The notes beneath the pieces are model-generated. The model worked only from the letters and a program-made list of their open reading frames with translations. It ran no database searches and was not told where the DNA came from. The translations under genes and the position numbers were made by a program. A stretch of 64,000 nt of DNA, taken from the NCBI GenBank assembly GCA_043228905.1, contig JBHGNT010000005.1:4650001-4714000 (forward strand), read 5' to 3'. The stretch's first letter is position 1, and the number at the start of each line of letters is the position of its first letter. The stretch comes from Azolla caroliniana (Eukaryota > Polypodiophyta). Below are positions 48,961-60,835 of the stretch, one piece after another.

Positions 48961-51415
48961 TGGCAGTTGTTCATGTTGAACGTTCCCTTTTTTACATGAC
49001 ATTATTGGTGCTCATGGCCTCTAGTATTGAAGCTCAAATATCTGATATCATGTTTGGTTATAAAGGTAACAAAAGTAGCAATATCACAATAGAGTAGACC
49101 ATGAATGAAAGAAGAATTGTATATTGATATTAAGCACAAGAAGAAGAACAAGATTGGTACAACACGAGCGATAACTCACATGTTACCAAATAAAAAAAAA
49201 TTGGTCTAACTAAGAAAGTGAAGTGTGTGACTAACCATAGAATACATTCTTCTAATATTTCCTTTATAGGATATGTTATTTTCTCCAACAACTAGCCCAT
49301 CGACTATATTCAATGTGACTTTGTCATTGCTTGAATGTGCGAGTGTTGTTAACACTTGCACATACCTAACATAAATGAGATATCTTAGTTCAATTGAGCT
49401 CTCATGTTTTGTCTTTCATTATCCTTGGTTTTGGCTTGGAGAAGCAAAACAATGAGATACTCTACTTGGGATTCTTGTTTAGTCGAAATGCCCTTTATAA
49501 GATGGTTTATTCACTTGTTTTTAAACAATCATTAAGGGCAGACATTAAGGAATCATTACAAGTTCACTTTTAGATCTAGATTAATCACACTAACACATAT
49601 TACATGTTGAGAGTTAGGGGGAAATAGCTCTAGAGTGTGTTCTCAAAACTCATCTTCGATTGTTCAAGGAAGAGAGTGGTTTCTAGCACACAACACACAA
49701 AGTGCAAAATATTGTTAGTTGATTCGTCGAGTAGGTATCTACAGGATAGCCCCTCATTAACTTATAGACATGTTGATGGGATCTTAAACACTCTTTGTGG
49801 GGACATTAAGTTTGGAACACGACCTTTTATAGTCATGTGCACATTCTCATATGCCTAAAAATTTGATATGCCACATGCTAAGGAGACCTTATAACACCCC
49901 TTATTGGGATGTTAAGCATGGGACTCAACATTTCATAGTCATGTGCAATTTTATGCATTTCTAGTTCCTTAGGCATTGCCTTGTGAAAATCTTTCCATCT
50001 AGAAGCATCAAAAGTTTTTTTCGTGCACGACTTTGCATACACATGTACTTGGGATTTGATTTTCAATGAATTTCAATTTCTCATTATACAATAAAATGGT
50101 TTCTATTATTGTAAATGTTAATCAAATGCAAAATTCCTAGTTTAAAATTTCCCATTACAATTAATCTTAGAAGAAGACAATTCATCGAGGAAATGTTTGT
50201 TATGTGTCATTTTTCAGCCATTGCCAATGTTAAGAAAGTGTGACAAAATACTATTCCTAAGTGGAAATTTCCTATCAATTGTCCTGCCTAGTCAACACAC
50301 CGTGCAATGAAAAACTCTATTGGAAAGGTTATCACTTAAATGGAATAAAAAACATTATTGTTAGTAGGAGTTAGTAGATCATGGTTTATCAACAATAAGA
50401 TCTATTATGTAAACCATGTTTAATGTGTTTTATTATATCATGCACACACACATCCATGTCTTTATGCATATCTATTAATATAGAACCAATAAAGGACAGA
50501 GAGAAGAATTCTAGAGAGATGTGACACTAATTGAAAATAGTTTATGTTTCTCTCTTTTTTCTATACTTTCAGAAGCACGTTTGACGATAACGTGGATTGG
50601 AGTGTTAATGAAGATCTAACAATGAACATCAATTTTCAAGATAAAGGTATGATGTTAGAAAAGAAACTTGATTATTAAAGCTCTACGTTTCGTACTTCAA
50701 CTTTTGAAAATTTTGATTGAAGAACTTCAAGTGGTTGTATATTCATATGTAGCCCAAGATTTAAATGAGGAGTAGGCTAAATAATAGGCCTATAATCTCT
50801 GCCATTAATGGATATGCACATGCATGGGACAATGAAAATATAAAGAGGGTTGTGTGATTGTCACGTTTTATTAGAATCTTTTAAAAATGTCTACTTCAAT
50901 TGACAATCACATTCTCTAAAGTTGGCAGTTTTGAAGCTTAATGGTCGTGCCTATCTTCAATAATATTAGGGCGTAAACACTTTTATATTTTCTTTGTCTC
51001 ATGGATGTATGTATCCATTATGGACGCTAGATGGAGGCTATATCCTTATCACTTGGCCTTCTCATCGTTTAAGTTTTGGGATGCATTGAGAAAAGAGAGT
51101 CGGCACACAAGGTGACCGATGTTTGTGATGTCGAAAGGTAGATATCAGAATATTGTCGAGCATTGAACATAGCGTTTGCATTCATTAGGTGTTTGTGGGT
51201 TGAAGGGGTTGTGTTTTTCTACAGTAATTGTTTGGGGGGGGGGATTCAAAACTTTTCATCTAATGGAGTTCGAAGAGGACTAGGTAGCGCAAACGAATAG
51301 ACCCGCAAAACTCATCCTTGGAGTTCGGAAACTAAGAATAAGAATCATCATCACATTCTACACCTTGTGCAATTTTGTTAACTTGGACAAGCTAAGCCCC
51401 ACGTCTTAGGCACAT
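48961..51415. other. Gene-poor stretch
   Basis: No gene recognised. Two diverged copies of a ~130-bp phrase (GGGACATTAAGTTTGGAAC... and GGGATGTTAAGCATGGGAC..., both followed by a TATAGTCATGTGCA-like string) lie at 49770-49960. Confidence 0.4.
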
Positions 51416-51441
51416 ACAATACATACATACATACATACATA

Positions 51442-51472
<31 letters not shown>

Positions 51473-51630
51473 ATATATATATATTAGGATCATTTACGGT
51501 GGTGGTGATGGTGGTGTTGGGAACCGAAAATAGGAGAGATTAAATATAGGAGAGATGGTTAGCATTGGATTATGTATGTATGTATGTATGTATGTGTATG
51601 ACATGTGTGTGTGTGTGTGTGTGTGTATAT
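51416..51630. repeat. Compound microsatellites upstream of the carbonic anhydrase gene
   Basis: (ATAC)n then (AT)n with GATATA interruptions at 51416-51485, and (TATG)n followed by (TG)n at 51570-51630. The two tracts are roughly complementary and could fold back. Confidence 0.9.
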
Positions 51631-52037
51631 ATAGGGATTTTGAAAATTTGAACCAACCCCTCGTGGGTTGTAAAGGAAACCGATCCCCAAAAAATAAATG
51701 CAAAAATAAATAATGAGAGAAGAAGTCAATAAAGAGTATAATCTGTCCCCTTTCCCCCACGAGAGGAAAATGTCCTCTCCTGCCCAATGAAAGTGTCCAC
51801 CCCAAACAAAAAAAAACACACGCTTTCTCTATTTCCCTACATGAAATGTATGGTATATTAACACCCATCCATCTTAGTGGCTCTTACCTCTCTCTATTGA
51901 TACCAACCAACTCAAAAGTGCCTCCTTTCTATCATCAATTCCATTCTATTTATATCCCATCTATTTCTTCAGCTTGTTATATCTTCTTCTTCTTCTTCTT
52001 CTTCAGTTGGGCGTTATAGTTCATATTCATATCCATC

Positions 52038-54437
52038 ATGGCTTCTCCTCCTCCTCGTGGTAGTGCTAGGGCCAATACAATTCTAATGCTATTCTTCTTC
52101 GTTTGTGCTTCACTTTCTTGGGTTTCTCCTGCATGGTCTGCAGGTAATTACATTATGTGTGTATATATGTCATGCATATGTATAATGTTATGTATTCTAT
52201 GTACAAACATTTCTTTATTTAACCAAGTTCTCAGAACATTTAAAGTTATCCAAGGTTACATGCTGAATTGATCATATGTACATATTACATCTTCTAATCA
52301 TGTTGACGATTCTCTCCTCTTCCTGATAGCACTCATTGAAATTTCAATCCATAATTATATTGTGAAAGTACTGTACAATCCATAATAATTTTCATATAGA
52401 TCAACAATAAAAAGAGATCTTATTATCATTCTTAAGAAATCAAATACGGCATGCTATAAAGGAGAGTTAACCATTTTCATGCAGTGCTTATTCAAAAACT
52501 TTTAATTATGAAGTAGGGTGCAATATTCAACTAATTGGATGTATGTATAGGTGTGGTAGGATTTAATTAGAATCATGTGTAAGGATGGATAGATTGACAG
52601 ATAAATATTTAAGATAGGCCCTAAGGATATAGTTGAGAAATGTGAGGAAAACATATTTGAATGTCATTGTGGATGCACACTAGAGTGTCTATGTCCTAAA
52701 TTTCATTTTACAACATGATAGGTATCTATAAGATAGGCACTAAGGGCATAGTTGAGAAATGTGAGGAAAACATATTTGAATGTCATTGTGGATGCACACT
52801 AGAGTGTCTATGTCCTAAATTTCATTTTGCAACATGATAGGTACTTCTTCGGACGAACCAGAATACAGTTATGAGGCTGGGCCTACTGGCCCCGAAAACT
52901 GGGGGAATCTTAAGATACCAGAGTGGTTGGCTTGTGGGAATGGCGAATCACAATCTCCCATTCATATATACAAAAAGGAACAGGACATTGTGAAGGCCAA
53001 TCTAACACTTGTATTTAATTACACATCTGGCCAAGCCAACGTTCACTTGGGCAATTATGATGTTGGAGTAAGAAATCTATCTCTCTCTCTAAATAATGGA
53101 TTTCATTACCAAGGAAAAACACTACCATGACTAACTTACAACAAAGTATAGAACTCTAGGGATCTAAATACTACTACTATTACCTTGTGAGATGTGTTAG
53201 GGTTACTTTTACAATTGATTCATATAGCTTCCAATGAAAACTAATTGATTCATATAGCTTCTAGTGAAGACTAATAATTAATTGAGGTGATGGTTGTCCT
53301 TAGAAGTGTCATAGTTGTTTGATTTTGGTATCTAGAGTGCCACTTACATATTTTTTGATGATTTAACTCCAATGTTCAAATAAGGGCTACAACACATTTA
53401 CGTTATAGCTTCTTGTTAACTCGTTGTTAACACATTGTTTTTATGCATACCCTTGACTATAAAGTTGACACTCGAATAGAGTAGATATCCCAAGTTTGGC
53501 CATGCATATAGCTTATTGTTTATGACGTTTAATGAATTACATGTTTTTGGTGATTGTAGATTCAATGGACAGGGGATGGAGGGGGTGTATATTGGGAAGG
53601 TGAAGAATACAAATTACTCCAATTTCATACTCATACTCCAAGTGAACACACTCTTAAGAAGGAAAGGTAAGATCAATACCAATCATGTAGCTTTACGAAA
53701 ACTTGACTTCAAATTTTCTAAGTTTATGGTCAATGTGACAAAAACGAGTGTAGGTTTCCATTGGAAGTACATTTAGTACATCAAGGTCCTAATGGAAAGT
53801 TGCTTGTTGTTGGTCTATTATTCAAATACGGCAAAGAAAACTCCCTCCTTGACGAGGTAAAGTTTATTACATCACAATCTTGTCGTTTATAATGGAATTC
53901 AAGTAAAAAAAAGAAGCAACTATATTTTCATTTTATATTATAAAGACATTGTCTAAATAAGCACTTTTATGGATATTGTAGATTGTTCACGTGCTTCCTG
54001 ACATGATCAACACTGGAACGCAAGATCATCAGCTTGAAAATTTCTCGGTTAAAGATGTCAAATTTGGAGACAAGTATTACCACTACACAGGATCGTTAAC
54101 GACTCCTCCTTGTACCGAAGGAGTCATATGGATTATAATGAAGAAGGTATGGTTCAATGGTTTGTTCTATCATCATAGGAACTTTCTTTAGTATCAAAGG
54201 TACATGATGTGATATGTTTGTTGGTTGTTGTTACAGAAACAAAGTGCGTCCAAAGAACAAATCGATGTGATAAAAAATGCACAAGAGGTATTCTTTTTAT
54301 TTTGTTGTCAGTTATTTACCCACATATTTAGTCTTAGTGTATAGCAACTCATTTCCTCCCCCCCCTCTATTTGACAGGGTGACAATTCAAGACCTTTACA
54401 AGCACTAAATGGACGGATTATTTACGAACATAACTAG
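52038..54437 (+). CDS. Alpha-carbonic anhydrase, secreted (7 exons, 272 aa)
   Basis: Zinc enzyme interconverting CO2 and bicarbonate. Plant alpha-CAs enter the secretory path and reach the apoplast or chloroplast. Exons: 52038-52143, 52841-53067, 53560-53666, 53754-53856, 53982-54146, 54237-54287 and 54378-54437. All introns are GT-AG and the frame closes exactly. Residues 1-34 form a signal peptide (hydrophobic core [13 protein letters not shown]). The body starts [14 protein letters not shown], then GESQSPIHI. Zinc ligands are His134 and His136 ([10 protein letters not shown]) and His153 (EVHLVH). The substrate-pocket motif [12 protein letters not shown] is present. The usual Trp of HWH is Thr here. 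The CT-rich leader and TCTTCTTCTTC run before the ATG look like a plant 5' UTR. The protein ends soon after [10 protein letters not shown], normal for the family. Confidence 0.93.
52611..52848 (+). repeat. 119-bp tandem duplication carrying the intron 1 splice acceptor
   Basis: Copies 52611-52729 and 52730-52848 are nearly identical. Each ends in AACATGATAG|GTA. The second is the true acceptor of carbonic anhydrase exon 2 (AG at 52839-52840). The first supplies an equivalent AG at 52720-52721. Confidence 0.9.
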
Positions 54438-56057
54438 TGCCATAAAAATGCACTAGTTCATAGTGTAGTCAATGAGATCAACACATACACACATTAGTAT
54501 GGAAACGTGTGTGCATGCCCGATGATGCATAGAGAATAACAAAACCATAAATAAAGAAATCTTACATCAACATAATGTACATATTATGGTTTTGGCTTAG
54601 AGGCTTTGCCTAACATGCATCAGAATCTCATTATACTTTACACTTCCAAAAGTATTGTGTAACATCATTGTGAATGTACACATTATCCATAAATAATTCC
54701 AAATAAACATAAGGTTGTACCAAGATGGAGAAAGTTTCTACTTTAAGGTTGTAACATCATTGTGAAGCTATGAAGTATTCGTAAACAATTCCAAATCCAA
54801 TTTTAAAACTTAGAATAAACGAAAGGTTGTACCAAGATGGAGAAACATATATATATGGCAAAAAGCTTAATGTCATGGAATGGATATAGAAAATCGTATA
54901 ATGCCATATAATATGTGCATTTGAATGGAGAAGTGAAGATAGCCACAATGACCATGAGTAGATAATTGATGACAAGTTCAAGGGGCATACTATTCAAAGA
55001 TAAACACTATCCACCAAAGGAGAAAGTTCATCGTTATGGTGGGATTGTGTACATGAAGTGGGCTAGGCTTTCCTCTACATAGTTTGTAAGGTGAAATGTG
55101 GTTTGCATGTACGAGTATCCACCAAAGGAGAAAGTTCATCGTTATGGTGGGATTGTGTACATGAAGTGGGCTAGGCTTTCCTCTACATAGTTTGTAAGGT
55201 GAAATGTGGTTTGCATGTACGAGTATACCATAATTATGCATGTGGCGTGTGGTATGTGCATAGGGTCACTATATAACTAGTAAAATTCTTGAGCATCAAT
55301 GGTCACTATATAATTTGACAAGTACTATGTGAGAATGTGACGAGAACTATATAATTTGTCACATAATGTCATATTTGACCTCATGAGTATTATGGTGGCA
55401 AGCATGAGATTTGATCGAGGGAGGTACAAGGATCAATAAAGGTCATATCATGAATACAAAACTGACTAGCAATCATAAGAGTGGTGGTAAAGCAATGGCC
55501 TAAGAACCAGATTACACATACTGATGTGGACAAATATGTTGCAAATAAAAATGCAAAACGAATTTGAAGTGTATATACACCACCTCCAAAGATGGCAAAA
55601 TGAGAGTGACAAGAAGAGAGGGGTACAAATCTTGAGACAAGTTGAAGTTCGTTACTAATGCTTCCACTTTGACAATATAGACATAATTAACTAAGTTATT
55701 ATGAATGCTTCCATCATAGAATAGATTAAGCACGGATAAAAAATCAATACATAAATTGAGGCCTACAAAGTTCGCAAAACAAACTCACATTATCTAGAAA
55801 AGTTCGTCTTAACCATACAAAAGAAGTTAGACACAACAAAAGCCTGTCATTTCCTCGCACTAAACCATACAACACTTGGATTTAGGGTTTTAGGGAATAA
55901 CTCTTTTGACATAGAGAAGAGAGACATTAGATTTGTTTTTGGCAGGTTCAAGATTTGTTGTGAATTGTAGACTTTAGCTAAAGATACTAACCGAAATCAT
56001 AGTGATTGGAAATGTTTGGGTCTACCAATGTGGAGGGCTCTCCACATTGGATAAAAA
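54438..56057. other. Spacer between carbonic anhydrase and kelch genes
   Basis: No gene recognised. It holds the carbonic anhydrase 3' UTR at its left end, the 108-bp tandem duplication listed separately, and the kelch 3' flank at its right end. Confidence 0.5.
55011..55226. repeat. 108-bp tandem duplication
   Basis: Two essentially identical copies (55011-55118 and 55119-55226) starting CCACCAAAGGAGAAAG and ending GTACGAGTAT. The near identity implies a recent event. The minus-strand frame 54990-55241 simply translates the repeat. Confidence 0.92.
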
Positions 56058-57291
56058 TCAACAAGAAGCTGCACTAAGTTGAGCCACATAAGCATCATTG
56101 TAATAGATGGTCTCTTTATCCTCAACACTTAGGGAGCCACCAAAGATGATCAGCTTGGGCTCTTCTTGGCTAAGAGTTGATGTCATTGATGTAGCTCCAC
56201 GCAAGGGTGGCCAAAAACCATTTAAGCTCTTTGGAGATGTCCACTCCAAAGTTTGAAGATCCATGAGCTCCAAACCCGAGAACATTTCGCCATTCGCACC
56301 CATCCCACCATAGCACACGGCAACTTTGGATCCTAGTAATGGTAACATTACATGGAATGATCGAGCTGGAGGAGCTTTTGAGATTTCCTTCTTCCATTCC
56401 AAGCTTTTTATATCTAAAGTGAATAGATCGTTCGTTCGCCCAACATGATCCCTCCCCCCAAAAACAAACATTTTAACTCTCACATCACCACTTTCATTCT
56501 CTTTAATGTTGGCTATAAACGAAGCATGTGCTGCCCTAGGAGTTGGCTTTACACCTGTTGTTTCAAGCTCTTTCCATTCCATGTCAATCACATCGAGCGC
56601 ATGCAAATCATTGAACCATGTGAATGACATGCTTGGCCCATCTTCTTCTTCGTCTTCTTCTCCTCCATCTAGGATTTCGTCGTCATCTGCACCATCTTCA
56701 CTAATTGCATCATCACCTTCATCAGCATTACCATTACCATTCTCATCGTTTCCATCACCATTAACATTAACATTAACATCTTCATCATTGTCTTGATTCA
56801 TTTCCTCAATTTCTTGATTCATATCTCCATTCTCTTCAGCATTGGATGGCCCAAATCCACCAAAAACATAGAGTGTTCTCCCTACCAAGCATGCGGTGTG
56901 CTTATCCCGAGCGCTTGGGACCTGTCCTTTCATTTGAGGATGGGACCAGATCCACTCCTTAGTGTCTAACACATACACATCATCCATATATCTGCAGTCA
57001 TTGAAGAGGAAGCCTTGATTTGCATAAATGCTAAATAAGATGAAGAAATCTACTCTTCATTAATTTATATGACTTCACAGAATTCTACATATTCAACCAA
57101 TACAACAAAAAAAAACACAATATCCATCTGCCTACATTCAAAACGCAGTCATGTAATGAAATGGACTGTTTTTAGAAACAAAGGAAAAAATCACGCAAAA
57201 CATATACTTCATCCACAAACTCACCATAACGGATTCAAATTACATGCTGAATTCCCTACAAAACACTTATTACAAAATGAATAACTATATG

Positions 57292-57329
<38 letters not shown>

Positions 57330-58208
57330 TAGGTTCACTTACATGCTATTGTTAACGAATAACCATGATGCAGAGAACAGATTACTTCAATGAGAGAAAT
57401 TTCTAACCCGTCTGTCATGGAGGATCCACCAAAGACCAATACACGTCCATCATCCAGTAATGTTGCGGTTTGCCCAGTTCTGGGACTTGGCTTTTCTCCT
57501 TTGCTTTCAATATAAGACCACTTTCCTTCCTTTAAATCAAGGAGGTACTGCATATATAGTAGTAGCAATCCACAAACAATTTTAGGTATAATTTCATATA
57601 CAAAGAGAAACATCTGAAATAAGTAGCATTGAACGTATGTGAAAGGGAGATGTACATTATGCATAAGGCCAACATACCATGCGATTCAAATCAAGTGCAA
57701 GGGAAAGAACTGGCATTAGAAAGAAACAGAAAATACATTCATGTCATTGAACTCATGAGGCGAAGGGGCAATACATGCCATACCATTAGAAGTAGACATA
57801 ATGCATGATGCCATTCGGTGCATGAAAATGTGAGATTAGAAGACTGTGAAAATGGCATACTGCTGCAGCATACGATCATGCCATGGATACCAAGTGAAAC
57901 AGAAAACGTGGCATCAATGCAATCGTGCATACCATGTCATAGAAAGGCATACAAGACACGATGCCTTGAGAGAATGCAGAAAGGCAAGCGTACCATGTCT
58001 CAGTGAAAGGACGAAAGTGCCATGTGAGATTGGAACAGAGAGAGCATACCATGTCATTGAACTGCTGAGGGCCTGAGGCGGGAGATATCGATCCACCGCC
58101 GAGCAAAAGGATGCGATGAGCATCGAGCGAGATCATGATATGAGCTTCTCTAGGGGAAGGGGGCAGGCCCATGAGAGCCAGAGCTTTGACGGTAACCTCA
58201 AGTCCCAT
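56058..58208 (-). CDS. Kelch-repeat protein with acidic insert (3 exons, 410 aa)
   Basis: Beta-propeller protein likely mediating protein contacts; partner unknown. Exons: 58050-58208, 57408-57547 and 56058-56991, joined by GT-AG introns (donors ATG|GTATGC and GG|GTTAGA), 1233 nt in one frame. Six kelch blades show their diagnostic glycines: LLLGGGS, VLVFGGSS, LYVFGGFG, MFVFGGRD, CYGGMG and LIIFGGS, with trailing YVLDTKEW, ALDVIDMEW, TLDIKSLEW and LMDLQTLEW. Between blades 3 and 4, residues ~151-218 form an Asp/Glu/Asn-rich, low-complexity insert (including NVNVNGDGND), probably a surface loop. The start at 58208 is the first Met of the conserved frame. No F-box or BTB domain is visible. Confidence 0.88.
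57299..57326. repeat. (TA)n microsatellite in kelch intron 2
   Basis: Uninterrupted TA run near the 5' side of intron 2 on the minus strand. Confidence 0.9.
57660..58049 (-). repeat. Degenerate repeats of the splice-donor sequence in kelch intron 1
   Basis: The exon 1 end, AATGACATG|GTATGC, recurs in decayed form through the adjacent intron, for example TATGACATGGTATGC (~57930), GAGACATGGTACGC (~57990), and TCAATGACATG without GT at ~57740. Spacing is irregular (~60-190 bp). Confidence 0.6.
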
Positions 58209-58700
58209 CTCTGCGCTTATGGAATCCCCTTGGTTCGAGCACCCTCGCCTTCTCCTCTCGCTCGCTACTACCCTAAATCACACTTTCTCTCTTGGCTCTC
58301 TGTCCCTTCTTCTGGTATCTTTCTCTGTGGTTGATCGGATCAGAGTGCAGAGCTCTTCTGTTATTCATATACAGCGCAACCCTAAAAACCTTCGGGCTTC
58401 AGGTCTTCACGGAGAAGAGAAGGGAAGGGGAGAAAAGGCGCCAAGAGATGTGGCCTGGATTTAGAATCTCCCGTTTCCCGCCAAAAAAACTGGCGGCAGT
58501 CATGGGGCCACCCCGCCAATTGGTATACAGTATGTGGTGGGGGATCGTCAGAGAAACAGTAAATACATTGAGCCCGTTAATCTAGGGCTTGGACTGCCCT
58601 GAGCTCGTCTCGAGAATCCTAGTCGATCAGAGCCGCCCAATAGTCTATACATCCAAGGAAAAAGAAAATTCGATCAAATTGTAACAAAACAGAATAATAA

Positions 58701-58751
<51 letters not shown>

Positions 58752-58811
58752 TGCAGGTTTTGGGGTTTAGGGTTTAGGGTTTTTGAATTCTCTAAATCTA
58801 TTCTCTGCGTG

Positions 58812-58848
<37 letters not shown>

Positions 58849-58861
58849 GTGCTTCCTCTGC
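58209..58861. promoter_or_regulatory. Divergent promoter region with GA/CT tracts and telo-boxes
   Basis: Separates the minus-strand kelch start from the plus-strand CxxC gene. It contains a (GA)n tract at ~58705-58748, three tandem TTTAGGG units (plant telo-box AAACCCTA on the other strand) at ~58762-58785, and a (CT)n tract at ~58814-58845 bracketed by TCTCTGCGTGCTTC copies. GAGA and telo-box elements are typical of plant housekeeping promoters. Function is inferred. Confidence 0.5.
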
Positions 58862-58994
58862 GTGCTTCACAACCTCAAGTTCCGGAACAGCGAGCCGATT
58901 GTGGAGTTCCTGAACGGGGAATGCAAATTTCTGAAGTCCACGCGGAAGGGTAAAATCACTTTTATCTCACACTTCCATCAAAAGCAATATCTAA

Positions 58995-59325
58995 ATTATA
59001 TCCTCTTTTATCTAGATATGTATGATGATGCAAGTAGATTAAATCTGTGCCATGTTTGAGCAATCTCCTCATCATCCAAGTAGGTTATATCTACATAATA
59101 TCGTCTTTTATCTTGATATGTATGATGATGCAAGTAGACTAAATCTGTGCCATGTTTGAGCAATCTCCTCATCATCCAAGTAGGTTATATCTACATAATA
59201 TCCTCTTTTATCTTGATATGTATGATGATGCAAGTAGATTAAATCTGTGCCATGTTTGAGCAATCGCCTCATCATCCAAGTAGGTTATATCCACTTTTAT
59301 CTAGATATGTATGATGATGTTTTAC
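58995..59325. repeat. 100-bp tandem array, about 3.5 copies
   Basis: The anchor GATGATGCAAGTAGA recurs at 59024, 59124 and 59224, an exact 100-bp period, then a shortened copy near 59310. It lies in the putative first intron of the CxxC-protein gene. An inverted diverged copy is at 60836-61000. Confidence 0.9.
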
Positions 59326-59698
59326 CCTTTTAACTTGATATAATTAATGGTGTTATCTCTTTGCAATGTATGATGATGTTACCCTTTGCAATGTTATTCT
59401 TTTCCTTTTGGCCTATATTATATAAGGCTCTGTCATGTTTAGCTCTTAATCAGCTTATCTCTATTTTGATCAAAACTGTCTCTGTCTGTTTATGCTTCTC
59501 CCCCTTCCTCCCTCTATTCTCTATTTCCGTGGATTAAATCTGTGCCGACATGAGATTTTATTTGTTTCATTGTCAAAAAGAGGAAAAAAATCGTTAAATT
59601 GTCTGAGCACTGGAAACAGGATATTGTGTTGATGTTTTTCCCCCCTCCTCTGTAATTGTAGGATTAATTCAACCAAGGTGTTTACAATTGAACAGCAC

Positions 59699-60460
59699 AT
59701 GCCAGAGTCACAAAAGGAGCTACATTTGATTGATGATGCATTAGAAATGCGATCTCTAGGGAATTTCGCTGGTGTAAATGCCGACTTTGATGGGGATAAG
59801 GATGAGTCTATATTTACAGCTATTTCAATTCTTAAAGAAACTTTGAGTGCATTTGAAGAAGCTCTAGATTCTATTTCTAGGACAAATATTTCTATTTGTA
59901 AGGAACTAATGCAAGAATTATGTCGTCAATTGAGGTCTGTCATCCCCCCTCCGACGATAGGTGTACCTCAAAAAGGGAGTATAAGAAATTTGCAACAAAG
60001 TGTAACTTTAAATCAGTTTGGTATCAAAAGATCCACCGCATGCTCTGTAATGAATGTGGAAGATATCGGGGTAGCTCCTGTCAATAAGGATGCAGGAATA
60101 CTTGGAGGGGGCATGCAAGGATCTAGTAAGAGGGTTGGTCTACCGAGACTTACCAAGCTGAAATGCATGCATTGTTACTGTAGGGTGCTGATATTGGGTA
60201 AAAACCAAACATCACATTGCAGTCATTGTGATAGTATGTTGCCCTTACATCACAATCTTTGTGATATCTCGACTGCAATGAAAACTTTGAAGGGCCAAAC
60301 TATATTGATTGATGATGGGGTAGAGTGCATAACGAGTGCTACAATAGTTGATATTCATTACCCAGATGGTGCGGGAGAACGATGGTTCACAATAATAAAT
60401 AATGCAGGAGTATCACTCACTAATATTTATGCTTCAAAAGTTAGAATTCTTGCTACATAG
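59699..60460 (+). CDS. Unrecognised protein with a CxxC zinc-ribbon-like motif
   Basis: The last exon (from acceptor AG at 59660-59661) carries an open frame to the TAG at 60458-60460. The first ATG in it is 59699, giving 254 residues. I do not recognise the family. The N-terminal third is acidic and helical-looking (SILKETLSAFEEALDSI). The centre has a C-x2-C...C-x2-C arrangement (LKCMHCYCRVLI, SHCSHCDS) that could bind zinc. The C-terminus reads DDGVECITSATIVDIHYPDG and GERWFTIIN. A possible upstream exon at ~58862-58949 (HNLKFRNSEPIVEFLNG, FLKSTRKG, donor AGG|GTAAAA) looks coding. Its phase does not join this exon directly, so another small exon may be missing from my model. Without it, translation would begin at 59699. 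Confidence 0.6.
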   Translation: MPESQKELHLIDDALEMRSLGNFAGVNADFDGDKDESIFTAISILKETLSAFEEALDSISRTNISICKELMQELCRQLRSVIPPPTIGVPQKGSIRNLQQSVTLNQFGIKRSTACSVMNVEDIGVAPVNKDAGILGGGMQGSSKRVGLPRLTKLKCMHCYCRVLILGKNQTSHCSHCDSMLPLHHNLCDISTAMKTLKGQTILIDDGVECITSATIVDIHYPDGAGERWFTIINNAGVSLTNIYASKVRILAT

Positions 60461-60835
60461 ACATTACCAAATCCAGTTTTGCGAGGTTAGATTCTCATTC
60501 ATATATCCATATTTTTACGCATTTTTACTCACTCATAGATTCATATTTGTACACTAATGAATGATAACTCTTTTGGAGCCTTTTGTAGGGTTCATGGACA
60601 TGAGACGAGGATGGTGCCTTTTTGCATCTAGCATGATCCAGAATTTTCTCGTTTGCAATGAGTATCTGAGGGATGGCATATATTTCTTTGATTTTTATCT
60701 AAGCTATGTACGTTGGGCAGATTGTATCTTCAGTTTTTAAGTTCTGTAAATACTCATATACTCGAACATTATATCTTTTTTGGAATATATGAAACTTGTG
60801 GAATATGGTGTATTTACCTTTCTAGTCTTCGAGGA

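Noticed and set aside
54990-55241. 83-aa minus-strand frame with internal repeat
   Set aside because: Artefact of the 108-bp tandem duplication (36 codons, so the frame stays open).
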